Below are positions 21,327-30,570 of a stretch of DNA of 64,000 bases, piece after piece. How positions within the stretch are numbered: position 1 is the stretch's first letter; every line of letters begins with the position of its first letter. Source of the DNA: Pseudarthrobacter sp. Fe7 (lineage in GTDB: Bacteria > Actinomycetota > Actinomycetes > Actinomycetales > Micrococcaceae); NCBI GenBank assembly GCA_024372495.1, contig CP099977.1:4278001-4342000 (forward strand), written 5' to 3'. Under the pieces are notes generated by a model. That model saw only the letters and a list, made by a program, of their open reading frames with translations. It was not told the DNA's origin and made no database searches. The translations under genes and the position numbers were made by a program.

Positions 21327-22606
21327 ATGTCCGCCTTACGAGAATCGCTCGGATTCCTCACAAGCCGCCTCCGCCAGGTTGGCATCTTCGTTGCCCTGAT
21401 CCTGATCGTCCTGCTGTTCCAGGGGCTCACCGGCGGGATCCTGCTGGAACCACAGAACGTCACCAACCTGGTGGTCCAGAACAGCTACATCCTCATCCTG
21501 GCCATCGGCATGGTGATGGTGATCATCGCCGGGCACATCGACCTGTCCGTCGGCTCGGTGGCCGGGTTCATCGGTGCGGTCGCCGGCGTCATGATCGTGC
21601 ACTGGGGCTGGCCGTGGTGGGCCGCCATCCCCGCCTGCCTCCTGGTCGGTGCCCTGGTGGGTGCCTGGCAGGGCTACTGGATCGCCTACGTGGGGATCCC
21701 GGCCTTCATCGTCACGCTGGCGGGCATGCTGATCTTCCGTGGGCTGACCCTCATCACCCTGAAGAACCAGCAGATCACCCCTTCCCCGCGGAACTGCGGG
21801 CCTTGGGCGGCGGCTTCCTTCCGGACATCTCCGGCGGCACCTCGGTGCTGGAATGGCTCACCGTCATCCTCGGCGTCGGCGCCACGGTTGCCCTGCTGAT
21901 CCAGGCCCTCAAGGAGCGCAGGATCCGCCGGAAGTTCGATCTCGAAAGCGAACCCGTGGTCTGGTTCGTTATAAAGACCGCCTTCACCGCCCTGCTCATG
22001 CTCGTCATCACCTTCCTGCTGGCCTCCTACCGGGGCACCCCGATCGTCCTGGTGGTCCTGGCCGCACTGGTGATCGCCTACACCGCCCTGATGAACAACA
22101 GCGTCTTCGGGCGGCACACGTACGCCATCGGCGGCAACCTCCACGCAGCTGAGCTGTCAGGCATCAAGACCAAGGCCGTTACGTTCCGCCTCTTCGTGAA
22201 CATGGGCGTCCTGGCTGCGCTGGCCGGCCTGGTCTTCACCGCCCGCCTGAACTCGGCACAGCCGGCCGGCGGAACCGGCTTCGAACTCGACTCCATCGCC
22301 GCAGCATTCATTGGCGGGGCCGCCGTCACCGGCGGTATAGGAACAGTGGCCGGCGCAATGATCGGCGGCCTCATCATGGGCGTCCTCAACAACGGCATGT
22401 CCATCCTGGGCCTTGGCACCGATTACCAGCAGCTCATCAAGGGCCTGGTGCTCCTTATCGCCGTCGGTTTCGACATCTTCAACAAGAACCGCAGCGGTGG
22501 CGGCGGCAACATTGGAAAGCGCTTCAAGCTGAAGACCAGCCCGCCGCCGGCACAGGAGAAGCCGGTGCCGGCGGCCAGCGAAACGGTAGAGGCAGGCATC
22601 AAGTAA
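21327..22606 (+). CDS. mmsB: Sugar ABC importer permease; one apparent frameshift
   Basis: This BPD_transp_2-type permease has about 426 residues and around ten membrane segments. It contains IGMVMVIIAGHIDLSVGSVAGF early, VFGRHTYAIGGNLHAAELSG in the middle and GGAAVTGGIGTVAGAMIGGL near the end, all hallmarks of the RbsC/XylH/MmsB family. The frame breaks at about 21780 in a C run: QQITPFPAELRALGG needs one more C. AAGGA precedes the ATG at 21327, four bases after the ATPase stop. It is the last gene of the importer operon and a terminator follows. Confidence 0.9.
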
Positions 22607-22626
22607 GCCACCCGACCTGCATGACG

Positions 22627-22671
22627 AAGGCCTCCGTTGACCTGGACCACAGCCAGGGCAACGGGGGCCTT
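22627..22671. terminator. Terminator after the importer operon
   Basis: AAGGCCTCCGTTG and CAACGGGGGCCTT form a 13-bp stem with one G-T pair and a 19-base loop. It lies between convergent genes. Confidence 0.65.
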
Positions 22672-22708
22672 CCCTGTGCGGCTCCCGCGGCATTATCCCG
22701 GCAACTGC

Positions 22709-23958
22709 TCAGGGCGCGGCCACGCCGGTTGCCGCATCTGCCGGCGAGCGACGGCGCCGGCTCAGCACGATGAAGGGTGCAGCGAGCAGCGCACCGCGCC
22801 GCCCAGGGCCAGTGATGCCGGGTAGCCGTAGAGGTCCGCAGTCCTGCCAAGCACCGGCTGCACCACCACTCCTCCGCTGGACCCCATGAGCGAGGCGAAA
22901 CTCAGGACGGTGGCCCGCTGCCTTGAGGCGATCATGTCGTTGAGGTAGGCCTGGCGCACCGGGGTGCCGGCGGAGGCAACCACCGCCCAGAGCGCCAGGA
23001 GTACCAGGGCCAGCCAGAAGACATGGGTGGCCACGAGCACCACCAGCACCACCGAGCTGATGATCGTGGACGCGATGAGCACGGTGGTGCGCCGGCCCAC
23101 CAGTTTCCGGACCAGCGGGGCAAGCCAGCCACCCACGATGTCCGCGCCGGCAACGATGGCCGCTGCCAGGCCTGCGATGGCGTAGGCCTTGGGATCGCCG
23201 AAGAGCTGCAGCAGGTAGGGCTGGAGGGCGTAAAAGACGTAGAAGCCCACGCCGTCGGTGAACGGGGCGGCCAGCATCATGTAACGCACCGGAGGGTTCT
23301 TAAGGCCGCCGTCCAGCGATGCCTGCAGGACTGCGCGGGTGGCCTGCAACGGGTGGGCCGAACGCTCAGGGGTGAAGCCGACGTCGTGCATGAGCAGGAA
23401 GGCCACGGCAAACATTGCCACGAGCACCGCGACGCGGAGGAGGAACGGCACGCCCAGGTTGGTGGCCTGGGCAATGACCCCGCCTGCTACTGAACCGGCC
23501 AGCATGGCAATGCCGGACACCATCTGGCCCCGGCCCAGGACCACTTCAAGGCCGCCGTCGTAGCCGGAAAAGTGCAGCGCGTCCACCAGCCATGCCTCCA
23601 CTGCCCCGGAAAAGAAGGTGAAGCCCAGGCCCAGCAGCGCAGACACCGCCGCCCACCACCAAAACGGAGCGGACAACTGCCACAGCAGGTAGTAAAGATA
23701 TGTCGACGCGGCCAGGGTCACTGTGCCCAGCAGGAAGGACGTGCGGCGTCCCCAACTGTCCGCCACCACCCCGGTTGGCACCTCGAAGAGGACCATCCCT
23801 GCCGTGAAGAACGCATTCGCGGCGAAGGCTTCCAGGTTGTTGAGCCCGGCATCGAGCAGGAAGAGTGTGTTGATCCCCCATATGAACGATGCCGCGAGGG
23901 TGTTTCCCAACGTCAGCGTCAGGTAGACGGTCTGGATCTTCCTTGCTGCGGCGTTCAC
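22709..23958 (-). CDS. MFS transporter (12 TM); one apparent frameshift near the C-terminus
   Basis: About 416 residues with 12 membrane segments. The N-terminus reads YLTLTLGNTLAASFIWGINT, and the loop motif VVADSWGRRTSFLLG is a variant of MFS motif A. Late in the protein, VRQAYLNDMIASRQRATVLS is conserved in a group of uncharacterised actinobacterial MFS proteins. Near 22790 the coding strand needs GTGCAGCTGCTC but reads GTGCGCTGCTC, a one-base loss at an AGCT site. Correcting it replaces a short abnormal tail with LLAAPFIVLSRRRRSPADA and a stop at 22709. The GTG start overlaps the stop of the EF-G-like gene by four bases. Substrate unknown. Confidence 0.82.
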
Positions 23959-26160
23959 GGCGGCGCTCTTTGTGTCTCCTGCCCGGGATCAGGACGGGCT
24001 GTAGCTGGGGGAACGGGGTCGTGGCGCAGGTACTCCCGGCGGAACCGGCCGGTGCCCGCCGTCAGCGCCCGCAGTTCCACTGCGTACCGCAGGAGTTCCT
24101 GGTCCGGCACTTCGGCGCTGATCTCCGTAAGCCCTTCGCCGGACGAGGTGGTGCCGGTGAGGCGTCCGCGCCGGCCGGAAAGATCGCTCATCACCGTTCC
24201 CACGTGTTCGTCGGCAACGGTGATGGACACGGAGGACACCGGCTCCAGCAACTGGACCTTCGCTGCGGCCGCGGCCTCCCGCAGAGCCAGGGCCCCCGCC
24301 GCCTGGAATGCGGCATCGGACGAGTCCACGCTGTGGGCCTTGCCGCCGGTCAGGGTCACGCGCAGGTCCACTACGGGAAAACCCGCAGACACCCCCCGTT
24401 CCATCTGCGCCCGGACGCCCTTTTCGATGGACGGAATAAACGTGTTCGGGATGACGCCCCCCACCGTCTTGTCCACGAACTCGAACCCGCCGCCGCGCTC
24501 CAGCGGTTCCACGTCGATGTCGCACACGGCGTACTGGCCGTGGCCGCCGGACTGCTTGACGTGGCGTCCGTGGCCGGAGGAGGCGGCCGCAAACGTTTCC
24601 CGCAGCGGTGTCACCACGTCCACGGAATGCAGTTTTACGCCCTGTTCCCGCAGGCGGTCCAGGACAACCTCGGCGTGCGCCTCACCCATGCACCACAGCA
24701 CCGGCTGGTGGGTTTCGGCGTTCCGCTCCACCCTCAGGGTGGGATCCCCCGCCGCGATGCGGCCCAGGCTGCGGGCCAGCGCGTCCTCGTCGCGGCGGGA
24801 GTCCGCTTCCACAGCAACCGGCAGCAGCGGTTCGGGCATTTCCCACGTGGCCAGCAGCAGCGGGTTTTCCCGGGCAGATATGGTGTCCCCGGTTTCGGCG
24901 CTGCCCAGCTTCGCCAGCGCGCACATGTCGCCGGCGACGCAGTAGGGAACGGGACGCAGGGAGGCGCCCAGCGGGGAGTAGATATGGGTGACCCGTTCAT
25001 CGGTGTCGTGGTCCTGGTGGCCGCGGTCAGCCAGGCCGTGGCCGCCCACGTGAACTGGCGTGTCCTCCCGCAGCGTCCCGGAGAATACCCGCACCAGGCA
25101 GATGCGGCCCAGGAAGGGATCGTTTGAGGTGCGCACCACCTCGGCGGCGAGGGGACCGGAGGGGTCGCAGGTCAGCTTTCCGGCCGCTTCCCCCGTGAGG
25201 TCGGCCGTCTCCGGCAGGCTTCGCTCTGCCGGTGGCGGGAAGGCGTGCACCAGCAGGTCGAGCAGGCTCCGTGGTGCCGAGTCCGGTGACGGCGGACGTG
25301 GGCAGCACGGGAAAGAACGAGCCACGGGCGACGGCGGTTTCCAGGTCGGCCGCGAGCGCTCCGGTGTCCATGTCCTCACCGTCCAGGTAGCGGTCCATCA
25401 GCGTCTCGTCTTCGCTTTCGGCGATGATGCCCTCGATGAGCGCGGCCCTGGCGGATTCCGCATCCGCACGTTCCTCCGGTGCCGCCGGCCGGACATCGGG
25501 CGAGGGGTCTCCGGCAGAGTAGTCCGTCACTTCCCGGGACAACAGGCTTAGCAAGCCGCCGCCGTCGCCCTCGGTCCGGACCGGGACGCACAGCGGCAGG
25601 ACGCCGTCGCCGAACGCTTTCCTGCAGGCGGCCAGGGCGCCGTCGTAATTGGCCCGGGGATGGTCCAGGCGGGTGATCACGACTGCCCGCGGCAGGGACA
25701 TGTGACCGCACTCGCCCCACAGCGCGGTGGTGGTCGCATCTATGCCATCGACGGCGGAGACCACGAAAAGGGCGGCATCCGAGGCCCTCAGCCCGGCCCG
25801 CAACTCCCCGATGAAGTCCGGGTAGCCGGGGGTGTCCAGGAGGTTCACCTTGACGTCGTCCACCATCAGCGGCACCAGGGAGAGCGTGACCGAACGCTGC
25901 TGGTGCACCGCTGCCGGATCGGAATCGCTGACCGTTGACCCGTCCGCGATGGAGCCTTTGCGGGTGATCATGCCGTTGGCTGCGAGCAGCGCCTCGATCA
26001 GCATGGTCTTCCCTGCACCGGAGTGCCCCACCAGGGCCACGTTCCGGATCCGGGTGGGGTCCTGCGCCGCGACGCCGGCGGCCTGGTCGGCCCGCTTTGG
26101 ATCAGGCCCGTTCCTGCCGCCCGCCGCCCGCGCTGACTCCCTGGTGCTCTTCACCGACAT
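23955..26160 (-). CDS. Elongation factor G-like translational GTPase (FusA2 type); one apparent frameshift
   Basis: About 735 residues. The G domain has P-loop VALVGHSGAGKT, DTPGYPDFIGELR for G3 and TRLDH where NKxD is usual, a change typical of EF-G-like paralogues rather than true EF-G. The C-terminal part contains HSVDSSDAAFQAAGALALRE and DEHVGTVMSDLSGRRGRLTG, the domain IV/V pattern. The frame breaks near 25266, where GLGTTELLDLLVHAF needs GAGCTGCTC and reads GAGCCTGCTC. These paralogues are of uncertain role, perhaps in stress or ribosome recycling. It is upstream of, and overlaps, the MFS gene. Confidence 0.88.
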
Positions 26161-26243
26161 TGGAACCTCCTGGCATCATTGCCGCCGGACCTGACGTGTC
26201 CTCTGATTCGACACCTTGGACGGCAGGACGGCAAGAGCGCAGG

Positions 26244-26670
26244 CTATTTGCTGCGGGCTTTGCGGGTGGCGGCATCATTGGCCTTTTGGAGCGCGTGGAC
26301 CAGCCTGGTCCTTGTCCATCCTCGAGCGGCCCTTGACGTCCAATTCCTTGGCCAGCTTGTAGAGGTGCTCCTTGGAGGCGTTGGCGTCGACGCCGCCGGC
26401 GGTGGGTTGGGATGAGCCGATGCCCTGTTCCGCACGCTTGTCCGATGGCCCGCGCTTTTCCTTGGGCTCCCAGTGGTCGCCCACCTTCTCATAGCTGTGC
26501 TTCAGGGAGGCGTACGCTGCGCGGGCAGCGCGTTCTTCGTCGTTGTCGTAGGACTCAAGCGCTGAGTCGTAGGTCTTCGCGAACGTGTCCTGGGCCTTCT
26601 GCTCAGAACGCTGCAGGGTCGAGGGAAGCTCGTCCTTGCGGGCATGATCGTTCTTGCCGGTCTTGGGCAT
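26244..26670 (-). CDS. ChaB-like protein with Rho-N-like tail; one apparent frameshift
   Basis: The product starts MPKTGKNDHARKDELPSTLQ and has the ChaB pattern DTFAKTYDSALESYDNDEERAARAAYASLKHSYEKVGDHWEPK. The tail SKEHLYKLAKELDVKGRSRM resembles a Rho N-terminal (SAP-like) motif. At 26302-26306 the reading KDQLVHALQKAND needs CAGCTGGTC and the coding strand reads CAGGCTGGTC, another AGCT lesion. Corrected length is about 141 residues, ending ATRKARSK. AGGAGG lies nine bases before the ATG at 26670. ChaB proteins are small and of unclear function, linked to cation transport and stress. Confidence 0.82.
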
Positions 26671-26738
26671 GGCACCCATCCTCCTTTAGTCAGCACGCTG
26701 ATTATGTGGATGGTTTTAGCTTAAACCCGGAGGTTTTG

Positions 26739-26777
26739 TGGAGCCCCCTGTCGGATTCGAACCGACGACCCCCGCTT
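26739..26777. repeat. att direct repeat, distal copy (partial tRNA-Thr 3' end)
   Basis: These 39 bases, starting TGGAGCCCCCTGTCGG and ending CCCCCGCTT, are identical to 32045-32083 inside tRNA-Thr. They include the CCA end, T arm and part of the anticodon stem. The rest of a tRNA is absent here, so it is an attachment-site copy and not a gene. Confidence 0.92.
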
Positions 26778-27120
26778 ATCGCAGCGGGGTATCCCGGGTG
26801 CTCCCGGTTGTGCCCTGAACTGGCCTCTGACCAGCGATTTCGCAACTGTTGATGTTAAAATCGTACCCGGCCCCTCCCTACAGTTCCCGTTCAAAGCGTG
26901 TCGTAAACGTGTCGTTTCCGTGTGATCGCTCTCCGGAGCGAAACCTGACCAGCACCAGCGGGAGGCGTGCGCCGCGGCCTGGGACCCGGCGCCGGGGGCT
27001 GCCAGCCGGTATACGCCAGCTACGCGCCCTCGCTGGTGTGCAGCCATGACGTGTACCGGTAGCCCTTAGGCCAACAATGCCTGTTGCGGAGAAATCACCG
27101 GAAGGCCGGCCTCCGATGAT
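26778..27120. other. Non-coding end of the island
   Basis: No convincing gene is seen. The stretch contains the arm-like repeats listed at 26895-26915. Confidence 0.5.
26895..26915. repeat. Arm-type integrase site candidate, distal end
   Basis: AGCGTGTCGT is followed one base later by AACGTGTCGT, a tandem decamer. A related pair lies at 31960-31980 near the other end of the island in the same orientation. Tandem decamers near both ends are typical of arm sites bound by integrase N-terminal domains. Confidence 0.45.
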
Positions 27121-27366
27121 GTGTTCCAACCGCTTTCCGCGGACGACAGGGAAGAACCAGGCGTTTTCACGGCCAAGACCATGCGGGGCTGGGATCTGGA
27201 ACGCCGCCCGGTCACTACGTTCCCGCCCGACTTCCTACTCAACCGTGTCCCGGGGCCGAGAGGATCAGGGGCCGCGCGCTTTTCACCCTCCGAGGTCCAG
27301 CGTCAGGCCCTCGTTACCGAGCCGGACAGCCTCACCCTTCCCATCTCGGGCATCGGTCCGGACTGA
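27121..27366 (+). CDS. Possible small hypothetical protein or gene remnant (81 aa)
   Basis: The frame reads MFQPLSADDREEPGVFTAKT and continues WDLERRPVTTFPPDFLLNRV, with third-position GC typical of real genes here. The only start in frame is GTG at 27121; no Shine-Dalgarno sequence is seen, and the frame stays open another 50 bases upstream without an ATG. It could be the 3' end of a lost gene. No family is recognised. Confidence 0.35.
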   Translation: MFQPLSADDREEPGVFTAKTMRGWDLERRPVTTFPPDFLLNRVPGPRGSGAARFSPSEVQRQALVTEPDSLTLPISGIGPD

Positions 27367-27375
27367 AGAAATCAG

Positions 27376-27395
27376 GCCAGGTCACCTGACCTGGC
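27376..27395. promoter_or_regulatory. Palindrome upstream of the zinc-ribbon gene
   Basis: GCCAGGTCA and TGACCTGGC flank CC, a 9+2+9 dyad, 44 bases before the ATG at 27440. It could be an operator or a small terminator for the preceding frame. Confidence 0.45.
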
Positions 27396-27439
27396 TTCGA
27401 GTGTGAATGGCTTCACTACGCTGCCGAGATAATTAGCCA

Positions 27440-28522
27440 ATGCTAATTGAACGACGGGTCGACTTCACTCACGGGTACCGAATGCGGTGCGAGAACTGCG
27501 GTGCCGGCAACTGGCTGTCCGCGGATGAGTATGCGGGAAGTCCGGATGCCATGATGGTGTGCTCAGAGTGCAAGGAGGACTTCCAATTCGGGCGGCGGGT
27601 CATCGAACTGAGAGACCCCGACGACGCAGCGCTCGGGGACAGCATGCTGCCCCAGCCGGCTTGGTACCACACCACCACCCATCCCGAATGGCCTCCAGCG
27701 TCCAAGCCCCTCTCCGACCAAGAGATACGTCACTATCGTGCAGGTTTGCCACCGGAGGAGTTCGAGAGGCGCCGCCAGGTCGACGAGAACCAGGCCCTCC
27801 ACATCGGCACCTACGAGGCGGCCCTCGAATCGATGTTGCGGCGCATGACGGAACAGGACGACCGGCAATCGGCCTTTTATCTGCACAGGGTACGCCTCGG
27901 CCATGGTCTACAGATCGAGCCCGGATACCGGGACGAGAACAAGGTGCCGGCAGCGAAAATCACCTCTACAACCCTGGCCGACGAGGGCGTAGACGTAATC
28001 CGCTATGTGAACGCCTACGAGTCAATGGGCAGCATTTCTCTGGCCGTTGTTCGCGGAGCCATCGAGTCAACCCAAATGATCGCTCTTCCCCTTCCGCGGC
28101 TCGTCACCAAACCCAGCAACCTCACCACTGAGCAGATACAGACCTTCAGGGCCGATGTCCGCTCCATCCGTTCCAAACACGCCATCGGCGCCGCAGACTC
28201 CCTTAAATCGCCGACCCCGCTGGACAGGTTGCGTCAGCGGGCTTATGAGCGGCCCGGTGGACCGCCGCTTCTGGAGCCCAACGAGGCGTACAAGGTCCTG
28301 AGGGACATGGCGGATTTTGTGGCCGACCAATATCTGGACGGTGTATCGCCCGTTATCAGGGACGACTTCCTGCACGCCCTGCATCGGCCGGAGCCTGCGG
28401 ATGGTGACGAGGTGGATCTTGCCTGGCTCTCTAAGTTCATAGGCCTGGCCGCCCTCCTCACCCGCCCGGACGAGGTACAGCAACTTCTTTCCGCGCGACC
28501 TTGGCGAGCAGTTACCGCATAG
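27440..28522 (+). CDS. Zinc-ribbon protein of unknown function, ART-like pattern
   Basis: The 360-residue product starts with a zinc ribbon: C17-x2-C20 (CENC) and C41-x2-C44 (CSEC). Then come AWYHTTTHPEWP near residue 75, ALHIGTYEAALESMLRRM near 120, AFYLHRVRLGHG near 145 and DVIRYVNAYESMGSISLAVV near 190. This order of H, then aromatic-x-R-V, then N-x-x-E-x-x-GSIS is reminiscent of ADP-ribosyltransferase-like folds in mobile elements, but this is pattern memory and not a demonstrated homology. The C-terminal third is helical with no known motif. The ATG has no clear ribosome-binding site. It is cargo of the tRNA-Thr island. No function is assigned. Confidence 0.8.
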   Translation: MLIERRVDFTHGYRMRCENCGAGNWLSADEYAGSPDAMMVCSECKEDFQFGRRVIELRDPDDAALGDSMLPQPAWYHTTTHPEWPPASKPLSDQEIRHYRAGLPPEEFERRRQVDENQALHIGTYEAALESMLRRMTEQDDRQSAFYLHRVRLGHGLQIEPGYRDENKVPAAKITSTTLADEGVDVIRYVNAYESMGSISLAVVRGAIESTQMIALPLPRLVTKPSNLTTEQIQTFRADVRSIRSKHAIGAADSLKSPTPLDRLRQRAYERPGGPPLLEPNEAYKVLRDMADFVADQYLDGVSPVIRDDFLHALHRPEPADGDEVDLAWLSKFIGLAALLTRPDEVQQLLSARPWRAVTA

Positions 28523-28887
28523 GTCCTCACCCGCGGAGCACAGGTTTCCGGATTAAGCAGGAAACCGGCCGCCTGAGCGTCGATGGGCAACGGCAGATGA
28601 CCTTGCAGTAAACAAGACCTGCCAGGACCCCGGCTCAGACCAAACTTGTGCCTGGCCCGGAAGGCGCCACTGGGACGGTCGCCTCCAGCGACGTAAAGTG
28701 ATTTCCCATTGAGCCCTTAAGACTCCATTTTCAGTGGCGCTGACTTAAGCCGAAACGCGTTGCGTGTACAACTTCACCGTCAACCAGTCTTGCTTCAGGT
28801 TAGTGGATCTCCCATGGGGCATACTTTCAGTGCCAGCATCACCCGAAGCCTCACCGCCAGCGCGAGACCGGAGACAGCTGGCCTTGC
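28523..28887. other. Non-coding stretch with one stem-loop
   Basis: No credible gene is seen. GGTTTCC and GGAAACC at 28543-28566 form a seven-bp stem just after the zinc-ribbon gene, perhaps a weak terminator. The remainder is lower in GC than the flanking chromosome and may hold degraded element DNA or the N-terminal remnant of the EcsC gene. Confidence 0.45.
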
Positions 28888-29674
28888 ATGAGGAGCACGG
28901 ATTGGCAGAGCAAAGACAAGGCCGGAGGCCAGGGGAAGGCCCACTGGCCAAGCATCTGCGGCGGTCGATATATTCACGGAGAAAACGGTCGAGGCTGCCC
29001 TAGTTTCCCAGGCCAGCCGCGCTGTTGGCCACGTAAAAAGACTGCGGCGAGCCGATCCAAACCTGTCTCGGGATGACCTCCTCAAAGCACTTGAAGATAG
29101 GTTCTATCGGGCTACCAGGCGAAGTGGCCGGGCAGCCGGAGCGGCTGTGTCGTCAGGGACAGCGTCAGCGATCTCGGGGACGAGAAAAGATACGCTGGAG
29201 GCCGCCGTGTTCTATGTCTTAGCTGCCACCGAAGCGTACGAGATCCCGCTGTCAGAACTCGACTACCGGGAGGGAGTGGTGCGCGCTGTTCTCCTCGCTA
29301 AGAAAGCAGACTGGCTCGTCAACCTTCTGGCGTCCAAGACAGCCCCGCATTGGGCCGGGAAATTCGTGGCCTAGCTTCCGGAGCCAGCAACCAGGCGCAT
29401 CGGCCGCATCAACGACGTCATGGGCCCCGAGTTCGTCACCGAGCAGGGCCAAGGCGGCATCGTGATTGAGAAGGTTGTAGAACGCGAAGTTGGAAGCGCA
29501 TTCGGCTGGCTTACCAACACCACCTTCGCCTGGCATGTCATCAGGGTTACCAAGGGAGCTCTTAACGACCTCGAAAATGACTTGGCCATCGATGGTGACA
29601 TTGTGGGAGAAGACGACGGCGAGCCCGACGACGTGGGCAGCGGAACGCCCGGACCTATTGGCCGCAGCGGCTAG
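28888..29674 (+). pseudogene. EcsC-family protein gene, broken
   Basis: The frame that is open from 28892 reads AAVDIFTEKTVEAALVSQAS, then HVKRLRRADPNLSRDDLLKA, TLEAAVFYVLAATEAYEIPL, and after 29374 RRIGRINDVMGPEFVTEQGQ with GWLTNTTFAWHVIRV. This matches the EcsC family in order: an HVxRLRR-type segment, a membrane-like middle and the IN-x-VMG-x-xFVT motif. An in-frame TAG at 29372-29374 divides it. There is no good start in frame; an ATG at 28888 would need a one-base shift within the next 60 bases. The stop is either a real nonsense mutation in a decaying element or a base-call error. EcsC proteins have no settled function. Confidence 0.65.
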
Positions 29675-30312
29675 GCCTCAGCGGTGCCCGATGACAGTTT
29701 GACCGTGCACTATGAGTACAGTGCACGCCCCACTGGCCAGAATCTCTCGGCGCCGGGTCTACGATGATTGGTTGCAGCCCTGGCCAGTGGTGAGTCACCA
29801 ATCATGTGTCCTGACGGAAGGGGATTCAATTCACCACCTTCAGCCGCAGCAGGAGGATAGACACGCGGGGTGTCCGGTCGTCGATTCGACCTCCTCGTAC
29901 GCATGCTTTCCGTGACCTTGCGGTTGTGTCCGACCGCGGACTCATCGTCAGCACTCACATCACTTAGGCCACAGCAGGATTTCTGGACGGACGGCACGCC
30001 ACAAGCTGTAACTACTTAGACCGGTGCCGCGCCTTGGGAAGCCAGCCGTCTTGTCGTCAAGCCCGGACTCAGTTGGATGCCGGCCTTCAGGATCTCGTTT
30101 TGCCTCCAATCGACAGTCCGTTCACGCGTTTGATCGAGTCGAATCACGTCGGGTCGCGAAATCGCCGCTACCGACTCTCGTGGGAACCGGGCCAACATTC
30201 GCTTAGGACCTGCCACCTCGTTACGATCGTGTTATTGTCACGTGTCCAATCGTCGAAGCGAACGGACCGATTGCAGCCCGAGTCTGCAATCAGCGCTATT
30301 GGGGGGCATCAA
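29675..30312. other. 638-bp non-coding region with nested palindromes
   Basis: No gene is supported. Dyads are visible: GTGCACT / AGTGCAC at 29705-29726; ATGATTGGT / ACCAATCAT at 29764-29805; and GGTGAGTCACC at 29789-29799 nested near the second arm. The region immediately precedes the SIR2-like start at 30313 and may contain its promoter. Confidence 0.5.
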
Positions 30313-30570
30313 ATGTGGATAACGAGCGACGTTAATTTGCCGCAAGCCATTCTCGACGCACAATCTGACGGACGCTTAGTATTTTTTGTTGGCGCAGGCG
30401 CTTCCGTCGATGAGCCGTCAGGGCTTCCACTTTTCGGCGAATTGGCTCGTGATCTGGCAGAAATGGCAAGGGTACCGTTCAACAAGAACGTCGCACTCGA
30501 CTTCTTCCTGGGGTCGATGCCGGAGAGTTTCGAAACGCATCGCCACACCCGGAATATCGTCGCCCGCGAA
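30313..30570 (+). pseudogene. SIR2-like (NAD+-binding) defence-type gene, N-terminal fragment
   Basis: The frame starts MWITSDVNLPQAILDAQSDG and continues RLVFFVGAGASVDEPSGLPL then FGELARDLAEMARV. FVGAGAS is the NAD-binding signature of SIR2-like domains, which in phage-defence proteins sit at the N-terminus and deplete NAD+. A GGGGGG run lies just before the ATG at 30313. Codon use is AT-richer (TTATTTTTTGTT) than the chromosome, consistent with transfer. About 85 residues remain; a whole SIR2 domain needs over 200. Beyond about 30570 the frame runs antisense through the integrase 3' end, so the gene was cut and joined tail-to-tail to the integrase. Confidence 0.7.

Noticed and set aside
26739..26777. 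A second tRNA gene
   Set aside because: Only the 3' 39 bases of tRNA-Thr are present; the D arm, most of the anticodon arm and the 5' acceptor strand are absent.
28640..28760. Insertion-sequence remnant in the lower-GC stretch before the EcsC gene
   Set aside because: No transposase frame or paired terminal repeats could be identified.
29372..29374. Pyrrolysine or readthrough at the EcsC amber codon
   Set aside because: No pyrrolysine genes are seen and actinobacteria generally lack the system; mutation or error is simpler.
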